Positions 10,203 to 20,792 of a stretch of 64,000 nucleotides of DNA are shown here, one piece after another. The stretch's first letter is position 1. Every line of letters begins with the position of its first letter. The position numbers and the translations under genes were made by a program. The notes beneath the pieces were generated by a model, which had not been told where the DNA came from, ran no database searches, and saw nothing but the letters and a program-made list of their open reading frames with translations. The DNA is from Aldrovandia affinis. Taxonomy: Eukaryota > Chordata > Actinopteri > Notacanthiformes > Halosauridae. The stretch spans positions 3,838,501-3,902,500 of the forward strand of contig JAINUG010000048.1 in the NCBI GenBank assembly GCA_029706075.1, in the 5' to 3' direction.

Positions 10203-11639
10203 TGAATAAAAACTTGTAGATTTGAAAAAAACTAAATTGCAATTAAAATGAGTTTACACATGCTTTTCATATAAAGTGCATTCGGAAAGTATTCAGACCC
10301 CTTCACTTTTTCCACATTTTGTTATGTTACAGCCATATTCTAAAATTGATCAAATTCATTTTTTCCTCATACATTTTTGAAATGTATTAAAAAGAAAAAA
10401 CTGAAATATCACATTTACATAAGTATTCAGACCCTTTTCTATGACACTCGAAATTGAGCTCAGATGCATCCTGCTCCCTTTGATCATCCTTGAGAGAGTC
10501 TCTAGAACTTGATTGTAGTCCACCTGTGGGCCGCACAGAAATAATAAAAACGTTTTAATTTTAATTTTATTTCCATTTTATTGACTATCGCAGTCTGCAG
10601 GGTGCTTTATTTTGAAAAATGACAGTTTTTTTTTCCATGCACCCCCCGCAGTCCGTGGAAAAATGGTCTTGCATGAAACCGGTCCATGGTGCAAAAAAGG
10701 TTGGGGACCGTTGCTCTAGACCCGAGATTTACGACTATACAAAAAAATAGTGGATTGCTATTAGAATACAATATAGATATGTATTTAATTCTGCCAATGA
10801 TTAGTTTACATATATTGGCTATATATATGCTCTAATTATAATATAGCATTCCAAAGTAAATACACAAAGTAAATAAACACATCCACAATATGTCTACATA
10901 ATCATGATTATTTGACACAGAGGTGACCAGCCCATTGATCTGTATAATATTTAACTGGTGCTTGGATAAATAACAGGATCATGTTTGCAAAATAAGTAGT
11001 GCTCATGAATTCTAAAAGTAAATAACTGGATTGAAGATAGGCCTACGACATAAATTGCAAGATGAATAGCTCAATCGATGATGTTTGGTGTTCTCATAAG
11101 AATGGATGTGTAGCTTACTCAAAATGAACAATCTTTTATAGGTTATAGTCATGGAAAGGAATAATGTAATCACCTTTACATGACCAAGTATACATGAAGA
11201 CAGACAACCTACTCTAAGAGTATGAATTAGGTTGTTTGAGAGAAGGTTTGAATCCTAAGCAACCTGCTTGTGCCCAGTGGTGAGTAGCCTACATGCTGTT
11301 TGAAGTACAGAAGACCAACATAGCTACAGTACTGTAGCAGGTGTCAAAGCTGTGTGCAGGAAAACCCTGTTAGTGCATATGTGAAATTAAAGGTTTTGAT
11401 GTTCATTTAAATGTCCTGTCTTTTTCAGCTTTTGATCAAAACCTTTAACTTTCGCTTAAAACATAGTTTTGGGTATTTCATATACTGTATATATACTAGT
11501 ATATATATATATGGAATAAGTACAAGTCAATTAAAGTTTTCAGGATTAAATGAAGGTCAAGAATAAAGTCCTTACCACACAGTAAACTGGAAAAACTCAG
11601 CAGAAGAAGCAGAAGAAACACAGAGCTGCAGGAGTTCAT
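8172..11639 (-). CDS. CD2/SLAM-like Ig-superfamily receptor (five exons)
   Basis: Exons on the minus strand: 11576-11639 (signal peptide), 9700-9990 (V-like domain), 8873-8935 (short), 8630-8738 (TM) and 8172-8211 (tail and stop). All junctions are GT/AG and phases match (1, 1, 1, 2), giving a protein of about 190 residues. The first Ig domain lacks the canonical cysteine pair, has NDSGNYTLEI before its last strand and ends VYSVSIT, as in domain 1 of the CD2/SLAM family, whose members are cell-surface adhesion or co-receptors on leukocytes. The tail is only about 15 residues and shows no tyrosine-based switch motif, so it would not signal like a typical SLAM receptor. The second Ig domain is represented only by a 21-residue stub. 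Family assignment is by pattern only; a related V-set receptor cannot be excluded. Confidence 0.75.
8630..8738 (-). CDS. Transmembrane exon of the CD2/SLAM-like gene
   Basis: This 109-base exon encodes a short extracellular linker (GLISQTAKY), then about 22 hydrophobic residues (VHVCVLLVVLTVAACLLWYI) and a polar NSRGS end. The acceptor is CTTGCAG and the donor GTATGT. It is a clear single-pass type I membrane anchor. Confidence 0.8.
8873..8935 (-). CDS. Short exon: stub of a second Ig (C2-like) domain
   Basis: This 63-base phase-1/1 exon lies between a T-rich acceptor and a GTAAGG donor. It reads EPVSTICMPNGEIDFLC and then LQK. It looks like only the first strands of the C2 domain that follows domain 1 in SLAM-type receptors. 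The rest of a normal ~90-residue domain is not found between here and the TM exon, so the domain is truncated in this gene model. Confidence 0.6.
9700..9990 (-). CDS. V-like Ig domain exon of the CD2/SLAM-like gene
   Basis: 291 bases, 97 codons, phase 1/1. It begins GPVENVSAELGNAIYFTI and contains a tryptophan (TIWERN), a KNDSGNYTLEIYNKDGK block typical of the E-F-G strand region, and N-linked sites (NVS, NFT, NDS, NYT). Cysteines are not at the usual B and F strand positions, as in CD2-family domain 1. Confidence 0.8.
10126..10202. repeat. (TA)n microsatellite
   Basis: About 38 uninterrupted TA dinucleotides in intron 1 of the CD2/SLAM-like gene, directly before a Tc1 fragment. Confidence 0.97.
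10276..10530 (+). mobile_element. Tc1-like 5' end fragment
   Basis: The sequence starts like a Tc1 terminus (GTGCATTCGGAAAGTATTCA), repeats the internal AAGTATTCAGACCC motif, and ends in the leader region before any transposase. It is a one-ended remnant within intron 1 of the CD2/SLAM-like gene. Confidence 0.75.
10585..10728. mobile_element. hAT-like terminal fragment
   Basis: The tail GGTTGGGGACCGTTGCTCTAG and the preceding CGGTCCATGG and GTCCGTGG motifs are characteristic of hAT-type non-autonomous elements in vertebrates. A related, more complete element lies at 52645-52797. Only one end is recognisable here. Confidence 0.5.
11576..11639 (-). CDS. Signal-peptide exon of the CD2/SLAM-like gene
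   Basis: The ATG at 11639 opens MNSCSSVFLLLLLLSFSSLL, a strong signal peptide, and the exon ends in phase 1 at a GTAAGG donor. This start was chosen because the hydrophobic run begins a few residues downstream and a TATA-like box lies about 62 bases upstream. Confidence 0.8.
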
Positions 11640-11700
11640 GTTAAGATGTACGATGTTTCTTTCTCTGAGAGAAGAGTGGTGTCTGCAGACAGACCACAGT

Positions 11701-11708
11701 TTTAAATA
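11701..11708 (-). promoter_or_regulatory. TATA-like box of the CD2/SLAM-like gene
   Basis: TATTTAAA on the minus strand, about 62 bases before the ATG at 11639. Position and strand suit a core promoter. Confidence 0.5.
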
Positions 11709-11964
11709 GAGGCATGGAGTATGCCGAATTGGCCAGTTGTAGTTTGTCACTGAGATGTTTTTTTTAGTCCTCTCTCTCTGCATCCAAATGTATCAATTTA
11801 TACTGAATTCACATGCAATGAAGATAATAACGAAAATATTTTTACTTATTTTTATTTGTAACATCAGAGGAAAAACAAAGGGGTACCCCAGAATGGCAAA
11901 AGTGCACAAATAATATACAACAAGGACAGCCTCAAACATGTGGTACAATTTTTCAAGTTATACA

Positions 11965-12620
11965 GTCGTGGCCAAAAATATTGGCACACTTGCACGTTTC
12001 TCAAAAAACTCACAATTTTCTCTAAAATAAGTTGAAATTGACCTAAGTATTTAGTGTTCACAATTCTTTATTTCACTGTTAATAGTACAGAAACTTTTTT
12101 TTGGATTCAGAACTTCATCTCATCTCATCTCATCTTCAGCCGCTTATTCCTAGTTAGGGTCACGGGGGGGCTGGAGCCTATCCCAGCATGCATTGGGGCG
12201 AGAGGCAGGTATACACCCTGGACAGGTCGCCAATCCATCGCAGGGCACTACATACACCATTCACTCACACACTCATACCTACGGGCAATTTAGACTCTCC
12301 AATTAGCCTAACGTGCATGTCTTTGGACTGTGGGAAGAAACCGGAGTACCCGGAGGAAACCCACGCGGACACGGGGAGAACATGCAAACTCCACACAGAA
12401 AGGCCTGGATTCGAACCCGAGACCTTCTTGCTGTGAGGCGACAGCGCTATCCACTGCACCACCGTGCCGCCGGGGATTCAGAACTTAACATATCCTTTTA
12501 AATCATAAAATAAACAGAAATGGCATTGACAAAATTATTGACACCCTAGATTTAATATTTAGCACAACCTTGGAGGAAATAGTATGACTTCTAGTCATAC
12601 AAAAAATGTTGTTTTATAGA
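11965..12620. mobile_element. Tc1-like remnant split by a SINE-like insertion
   Basis: The left end (CAGTCGTGGCCAAAAATATT) is a typical Tc1 terminus. The element runs to 12115, is interrupted by the repeat at 12116-12473, and resumes at 12487 with GACAAAATTATTGACACCC. No transposase coding remains. Confidence 0.7.
12116..12473 (-). mobile_element. Dispersed fish retroposon (GGCGGCACGGTGG family) with target duplication
   Basis: On the minus strand the element opens GGCGGCACGGTGGTGCAGTG, includes the well-known internal motifs of this teleost repeat (header about 55 bases in, TGGGATAGGCTCCAG near the end), and ends in a GATGA-rich simple tail. A perfect 13-base duplication, GGATTCAGAACTT, flanks it (12103-12115 and 12474-12486), so retroposition occurred here. 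I cannot tell from sequence alone whether it should be called a SINE or a LINE 3' end. A second copy is at 43888-44152. Confidence 0.85.
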
Positions 12621-13853
12621 ATCCAATGATTTGATTTACTTTTCTGCTGACCTTATATGCATTAGTGTTGTGACAGTCTATTACAGCTTCTAAGGCACTC
12701 CAATGAAAATAGCTTAGAATAACTTTTAGACTTAGAATAGCTGAAGTATTTCCCATTATAGCTTGTGGGTGGAGCTGTCATGTTTTATCATTGACTCCAT
12801 GCTCTGAACAAATCATAATGCTTTGTTATGGAGTGTAGCATTTGATTTGTTTGTTCATTCGGTGGCTGACATCACTTGCTAACTCCACCCATTATGGAGG
12901 CTCATGAAGCCTAGCTACTATCTTTTTGGGGGAAATGTGAGATGTTATTTCTGAATGAGTAATTTTATTGATGCTTCACCTGTCTTCCGTTGATACTAAT
13001 TTCTGAATGAGAAGAAATTGTATAATAAGTCTTAGTTATGTTAGGAACTTAGGATTCTATTAAGGGGGCTTAAGGGGGGCTGATAAACGTTTTGTGAAAG
13101 CAGTGATGAAAGTTCACTTTGTTAGACCTACAGTATATGTCTTTACTGTAATCAAATTGAAGATCATTGAAAAACTTTGAAAACTCTAAATTAAAATTCT
13201 AATCTCTCCCCCATTCCCCATTTAGATGTTGTTTTTAAGGTTTTAAGGGCATTCAACCAAATTCAGAAATCACAATACCCCTGTAATGATGACGATGACG
13301 ATGACTGGGGGTGTGCAATATAACTTTTGAATGAAAATATCTAACAGCTCATGGTTATACTGTTCTGCATCCAAGTATAATACATACGGTATGCATTATA
13401 TTTCTGGATGTGACACTCATGATCTGGCTATAGTAGTTTTGAGATGGTAAAAGTACAGCTGCCTCACTTTTCATACAATTTGCCTTAAAGATAAGTCATT
13501 TAGTCATTATTATGTGTATCTGAAACAGACACAGAACAATAAATTACATTACACAAATGTTGCTATATGAACATTCTTTGTAACCTTTTGAATAACTAAT
13601 AGGAATTGAATTACATTCAATTGTGTGGGATTGCTTGTTTGTCTGATAAATAAAAGGCTTTATAGATTTGAAATTTAAAAAAACTTTAATTAAGAGCCAA
13701 TTTACAGCATTGTCATGAACATTGATTCATTCATTTGTAGGGAACCCTTCACGATGTGACAAATTGTATATCGTAAAAAATATATTGTATATTGTATAAA
13801 ACCAAAGCACCACACGTTTTGCATCTGTACAGGCACAAATAGAATCACATTGT
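12621..13853. other. Intergenic, no gene seen
   Basis: A/T-rich sequence between the CD2/SLAM-like gene (transcribed leftwards from 11639) and the 3' end of the next minus-strand receptor. No convincing exon or recognisable transposon was found. Confidence 0.4.
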
Positions 13854-13859
13854 TTTATT
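13854..13859 (-). terminator. Possible polyadenylation signal (AATAAA)
   Basis: AATAAA on the minus strand about 70 bases after the stop codon at 13926, the first such hexamer downstream of the predicted terminal exon. Confidence 0.45.
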
Positions 13860-13925
13860 AGAAGGTAAATAGGGTTACTGCACATTTAAAGGCTTTGCTG
13901 TGGTGTGAGTATGAATACACCGATG

Positions 13926-13975
13926 TCACACTAAATGTTTCTTTTTTCTCTTCTTTGCAGAGTCTTTGTCAGCAA
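13926..13975 (-). CDS. Terminal exon, lysine-rich C-terminus
   Basis: The acceptor TACCTTCCAG is followed in phase 1 by VADKDSAKKRKKKHLV and TGA. The KKRKKK cluster could bind acidic lipids or act as a nuclear-type basic signal; that is only a composition-based guess. A polyadenylation hexamer follows within about 70 bases. Confidence 0.6.
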
Positions 13976-16900
13976 CTGGAAGGTACAATAGGAAAAGTAT
14001 TAAATTAAGTAAATTAAGCAAATCACATGAATATGGAGAACATGTTCTCAATCAGTTATCAAAGATTGCACAATCACACTCTCATCACAGGTATATCAGC
14101 AATTGGTGTTTCACCTAATTTCCCCCTGGGGATCAATAAAGTATCTATCTACCTATCTATCTGTCTGTTCCCAAATTAGATTACAGCACCCACACCACTG
14201 AACTTGACCACAGGAAAACAGAGATCAACTACCTTATACTAATAAAAAGTTTTTTTAATTTTGGGTCAACATGTGCTGGATGTGCCATATATTAATAGTC
14301 ATTACCTGAATTTTGAGAACGTTTCCTCTTTCCAAGAGCTTCAAACAAATCACAAAAGAACACAAATTAAATAAATATTTAAATACCACACTGATTTAAT
14401 TAATGGGGCAAATGATGAGTTTAAATACGTCAATTAATAATAATTTGATCTAGAAAGAAGGTTTACCGTAACTTTGTAGAATGGAATTAAGTTTACGATT
14501 TTTGAGCTTATATGAAGCTTACATCAGGTGTGGTGGAGAGGGAGGGAAGTGTTAAGCCAGTTAAACTGGGGCCATGATTAGGTAGCAAGGTTGAGGGAAC
14601 CCCCTACTCTTTATGATAACTGCTATGGGACCTTAAATGACCACAGTGAGTCAGGACCCCATGAAATACATTTTTCCCTTCATTGCACTAGGGCATTGGG
14701 GTTTTATTCTTCTAGAGCTAGAGGGAAGACTGTCCCCTTCTGGCCCACTAATACAGATTCTTAGGAGATCTCCCAAGTATTAACCAAGCCAATACCTGTT
14801 GGTGGAGAAGGGTAAATGGTTGTATAGCTGGCTAACAGTAAACTAACTAGCTAGTTCTCTCCTTCCCTCGCCCACCAGAGTAATTGTTATGTTTAACATA
14901 ACACATCAATAATGTGCCATTATCTAAGACTGAAATTAATTGGAGAAACAATAACCGGTTGTCTGCCAGATTGATCGAATTCAATTACACCGCTTGTGTA
15001 ATTGTAAACAATGCCAGTTTGTTAAAAAAGCACATTTTGGTTAAGGTTAAGGACAGCGGGTGACTTTATCTGGAATTTTGTGCCAGAACAGACATCACCT
15101 CACTTGCGGTGAATATGATTTTTTTTTCCAACCAGCTGTGGTGTATTTTTACTGCGCCGCAGGACTGTACAACTGGTGCAGCTGACATCAAAAGATCGCA
15201 TGCATAATTGACCAGAGGAGTCGATATTGTGCAATGAGGTGGGGGCAATCCTGCAAGTTGAATGCAGGCCATTGTCATAGGAACTTCACAGGGTTCCAGG
15301 GCAAAACTGTAACTTGTCCTCTAAATAATGAGATCATCACCATCTGCCCTAGTGCAGTAACCCTAGCAGTGCATGCCTTTCTACTTGGTCCAGAGAAAAT
15401 AGTGAAGGCATCTCACTCATCTACAGCATTTGAGGAGCAACTTGGCTTTCAAAGTTCTCTAGTCCAAGTTGTAAGCAAGCCCTTTATATCTGGAAGTACA
15501 GTAATATGTATTCTAAAAGATGTTACTTTATTTCCCTGCCATGTACCTGTATGTACACTATCCATACACAATATATATATATATATATATGAAACCTTTT
15601 AACTTTTTTAAGGGAAGACCCTTCTTCATCATGCTGGTTCTTCATCATCAGAGAAGTATTAAATCATAAATGAAATATTTCACTGTTACCATCATCACCT
15701 CAATTGCCTTATTTATTTTTCCTGTTATAACCTCAATTCCATAATTAAAAACACAACAGAAAAGCAAAAGTAATACCTGAATCCATAAGCATTGGTTCTT
15801 CATCCTCTTTGGCTACTCAAAACATGAAGAGAAGTGTATTACAGTCAATTTAATTTGGTACCTTGATACCAAAATAGGACTATTCAAGCAAGAATACTGT
15901 CAAACCTAAAGAATTCACGCTTTCATCCTTTTTTGTCAATTGGCATCTGAAAATGTATGGATCTGAAACACAAAGTTAATCTTTTGGCTAATCTGTCCAT
16001 GACATAGATATCTGCTTCTACCATCTTAAATTCTTGCTTATTGTCTTCTGTTTCTATTTGGATTTAACGCACACAAAAACAACTTTTCTGATATGCATAT
16101 ATAAACCAAGGAGTCACACGACATACAACCAAGAACACTCAAAATGAGGGTGAGTCTTGACTGCAGATGAGAAACACTAATCAAACCTTTTGATGTTGAC
16201 ATGTGGATGTCCAGATGTATGAAATGCAGTATGCAAATTCTAGATATAAAGTGAAACTTTGGATGTGGATGTCAACTATTTATATGTGAATTGGGGACAG
16301 TGAATCCATAATGAATCAGGGACACTGTGATTCTGTGGTCTACAAATTACAGCAGACAAAGGACAAAAAACTCACCTTTATCGCTGTCCTTTCCTTCTCC
16401 CTCTTTTTCTTCATCATTTAGTTTTTTCCTCTCTTTCAATACACATACAAAGTATATTAGCTCTTCAGTATAGCACAAAATAATAATAATAAGTTATTTT
16501 TAACACTTATATTCAGATTAGACTATGATTATCATAATGTTTATTTAATAACACAACACAAATTCATGCATATATTTTGTCAATTATAATTGCAACACAC
16601 CCACCCTAAACCATAACATTGACAACACTGAAGACAAACCTGCTTTTGGTGAGCACTTTTCACACAGCCAGGGACGGTGTTGGACTGGGGGGGGTTCTGA
16701 ATCCTCTGGACTGTCATGGACAGAGGTCACTGCTTCTGAGAGGAACAGGAAGGAGTAACACAGGATGCCTTTCAACTGATTATATCTATGATAGGATAGA
16801 TTATATCTTTGTGGAAAAAAGCCTAAATATGTATATAAAAAGTTATGGAATGAGACAGGATGGCAAAATAGATTATTTAACACGGTTATTTCTTCAATAT

Positions 16901-18087
16901 TGGTATATTTCATAATTTTATATTAAAGCATTTGAAGATACCATACACCAACACTAAGTAGCATTTTGTGCCAGAACAGACATCACCTCACATCACTTGC
17001 AGTGAATATGGCTGCAGTGCTATTGAGGAAGTATAACTAGAAGATGAATATATGTCCCCTTTGAGGGTGCTTGCGTCTTAAATTTTGTATTTATTTCCCT
17101 TTTTTCCAAGTTGGCATGTCCAGTAATTTTTGTAAGCCCATTCCATGGCTGCTACATTCTCGATCAGTGGGAGTGCTGTCTGCAATCAACCAGCGGAGGT
17201 GAACTGTTACTGTGTCGCAGGACTGCACAACTGGCGCAGCTGACACTAAAAGGTCTCATGAACAATTGACCAGAGGAGTCGATATTGTGCAATGAGGTGG
17301 GGGCAATGCTGCCGGCTGAAACCCTCCCTCCCTGTGTGATGATATTGTGAATTATGCATTGGCATACAGGCATCACTGGGATGAGCTGGATTTGATCATT
17401 GGACTGTATGTCTCATCACTGCACTTGAGCTTCAGCTGGATGTCCAACTTGTGAGCCCACCTTGTTACATTTTGAACAATTTGGCTTTGATTCAGTCAAC
17501 ATTAGTCCTTAAACAACTTTGACTTAAATATAAATGCAAGTGTTTTTAGAGTTCAGCAGGCACCACAATTAACTTGCCAACACATTTGCATTTATTTGTA
17601 TGTCAAAGTTAAGGTTAAATGTTGATTGAATGCAGGCCATTGTCATGGGAACTTCATATGGTTTCAGGGCAAAACTGTAATTTGTCCTCTAAATAATGAG
17701 ACCATCAACATCTCCTCTAGTGCAGTAACCATAGCAGTGCATGCCTTTCTACTTGGCCCAGAGAAAACAGTGAAAACTTCTCACTCATCTACAGCATTTG
17801 AGGAGCAACTTGGCTTTCAAAGTTCTCCAGGCCAAGTTCTAAGCAAGCCCTTTATATCTGGAAGTACAGTAATATGTATTCTAAAAGATGTTACCTTATT
17901 TACATGTCACAACATGATATACAGCAAGTTTCAGTTTTTGGTAACCTAACCTTTTTTTTTAACCTCTGGCAGTTTACCGCTTACCTCTGTACCATTTCAG
18001 GTTAATCACTGGACTTGAACTGCATACATTTCAGTAAAAACTGGAAAATGTGGGTGTTCTAAAACTTTCGACTGGTAGCGTATATAC

Positions 18088-18129
<42 letters not shown>

Positions 18130-20760
18130 TATATTGTGGCATCCCAAGGAGCAGGACGAGGAAATGGGGGCCTGCCTCTTTAATTCTTGGGAGCCACTAG
18201 AGAGGAAACAACTGCATTTCCCAGCAGCCCGCAATCCCGCACCTGAACAATGTCAAGCAATTGGGACTACGGACAGCTAAACGCCATTTGGAGGCCTATT
18301 TAAGGGACCAGCTCCAATCACACTGGGAGGGAGTAGAGTGGTGTGTTAGAGTGGTGTGTTAGAGTGGTGTGTTAGAGTGGTGTGTTAGAGTGGTGTGTTA
18401 GAGTGGTGTGTTAGAGTGGTGTGTTAGAGTGGTGTGTTAGAGTGGTGTGTTAGAGTGATGGAGAGTGGGTGAGAGTGGGTGAGGATTGCTGTTGGATTGC
18501 TGTGAGGACCCTGTTTTGTGTACAGACTTTTGAACTGTGAGGAACTGACCTGGATTGCGACATTGGATTTTGGACAGAGGCAACGAGTAAGGATTGTGGA
18601 CTTTGTGTTTTGAATTCCCCCCAAAACCCCACCCTTTTTTGTGTTTGTCAATAACTTTAATACATTGTTTTGTTTTGAATACTGCCTCCTCTGGGTTATT
18701 TAACTGCCTAAGCCCTCTGCAAAGGTCTGTGAGTGTCACCCAACCCCTAGGGACACCACAATATATATATATATGAAACCTTTTAACCCTTTTAAGGGAA
18801 AACCCTACTTACTCTGTGCTGGTTCTTCATCATCAGAGATGTATTAAATCATAAATGACATATTTCACTGTTACCATCATCACTGCAATTGCCTTATTTA
18901 TTTTTCTTGTTACAATCTCAATTCCATAATTAAAAACACAACAGAAAAGCAAAAGTAATACCTGAATCCATAGGCATTGGTTCTTCATCCTTTTTGGCTA
19001 CTCAAAACATGAAGAGAAGTGCATTACAGTCAATTTAATTTGGTACCTTGATACCAAAATAGGAGTATTCAAGCAAGAACACTGTCAAACCTAAAGAATT
19101 CACGCTTTCATCCTTTTTTGTCAATTGGCATCTGAAAATGTATGGATCTGAAACACAAAGTTAATCTTTTGGCTAATCTGTTCAACACATAGATATCTGC
19201 TTCTACCATCTTAAATTCTTGCTTATTGTCTTCTGTTTCTATTTGGATTTAACGCACACAAAAACAACTTTTCTGATATGCATATATAAACCAAGGAGTC
19301 ACACGACACAACCAACAACACTTTCAAAATTAGGGTGAGTCTTGACTGCAGATGAGAAACACTAATCAAACCTTTTGATGTTGACATGTGGATGTCCAGA
19401 TGTATGAAATGCAGTATGCAAATTCTAGATATAAAGTGAAACTTTGGATGTGGATGTCCACTATTTATATGTGAATTGGGGACAGTGAATCCATAATGAA
19501 TCAGGGACACTGTGATTCTGTGGTCTACAAATTACAGCAGACAAAGGACAAAAAACTCACCTTTATCGCTGTCCTTTCCTTCTCCCTCTTTTTCTTCATC
19601 ATTTAGTTTTTTCCTCTCTTCCAATACACATACAAAGTATATTAGCTCTTCAGTATAGCACAAAATGATACACAAGTTATTTTTAACACTTATATTCAGA
19701 TTAGACTATGATTATCATAGTGTTTATTTAATAACACAACACAAATTCATGCATATATTTTGTAAATTATTATTACAACACACCCACCCTAAACCATAAC
19801 ATTGACAACACTGAAGACAAACCTGCTTTTGGTGAGCACTTTTCACACAGCCAGGGGACGGTGTTGGACTGGGGGGGTTTTGAATCCTCTGGACTGTCAT
19901 GGACAGAGGTCACTGCTTCTGAGAGGAACAGGAAGGAGTAACACAGGATGCCTTTCAACTGATTATATCTCTGATAGGATAGATTATATCTTTGTGGAAA
20001 AAAGCCTAAATATGTATGTCAAAAGTTATGGAATGAGACAGGATGGCAAAATAGATTATTTAACACGGTTATTTCTTCAATATTGGTGTATTTCATAATT
20101 TTATATAAAAGCATTTTAAGATACCATACACCAACACTAAGTAGCATTTTGTGCCAGAACAGACATCACCTCACATCACCTGCAGTGAATATGGCTGCAG
20201 TGCTATTGAGGAAGTATAACTAGAAGATGAATATATGTCCCCTTTGAGGGTGCTTGCGTCTTTAATATATTTTTATTTCCCTTTTTTCCAAGTTGGCATG
20301 TCCAATCATTTTTGTAAGCCCATTCCATGGCTGCTACATTCTCGATCAGTGGGAGTGCTGTCTGCAATCAACCAGCTGAGGTGAACTGTTACTGTGTCGC
20401 AGGACTGCACAACTGGCGCAGCTGACACCAAAAGGTCTCATGCACAATTGACCAGAGGAGTCGATATTGTGCAATGAGGTGGGGGCAATGCTGCCGGCTG
20501 AAACCCTCCCTCCCTGTGTGATGGTATTGTGAATTATGCATTGGCATACAGGCATCAGTGAGATTAACTGGATTTGAACGTTGGACTGTATGTCTCATCA
20601 CTGCACTTGAGCTTCAGCTGGATGTCCAACTTGTGAGCCCACCTTGTTACATTTTGTACAATTTGGCTTTGATTCTGTCACTGGATCACTGGACTTCATA
20701 TGCTTAAATTTCAGTAAAAACTGGAAAATGTGGGTGTTCTAAAACTTTCGACTGGTAGCG

Positions 20761-20792
<32 letters not shown>

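Noticed and set aside
13949-13987. Plus-strand micro-exon after TTCTTTGCAG at about 13960
   Set aside because: It has acceptor- and donor-like ends but no partner exons on that strand. The same bases fit the terminal exon of the minus-strand receptor, with matching phase.
15234-15602. 122-codon open frame in array 2 (also at 17626-17949 and 23568-23933)
   Set aside because: No recognisable domain, no consistent start, and it dissolves into TA repeats. It is kept in copies only because the DNA is duplicated.
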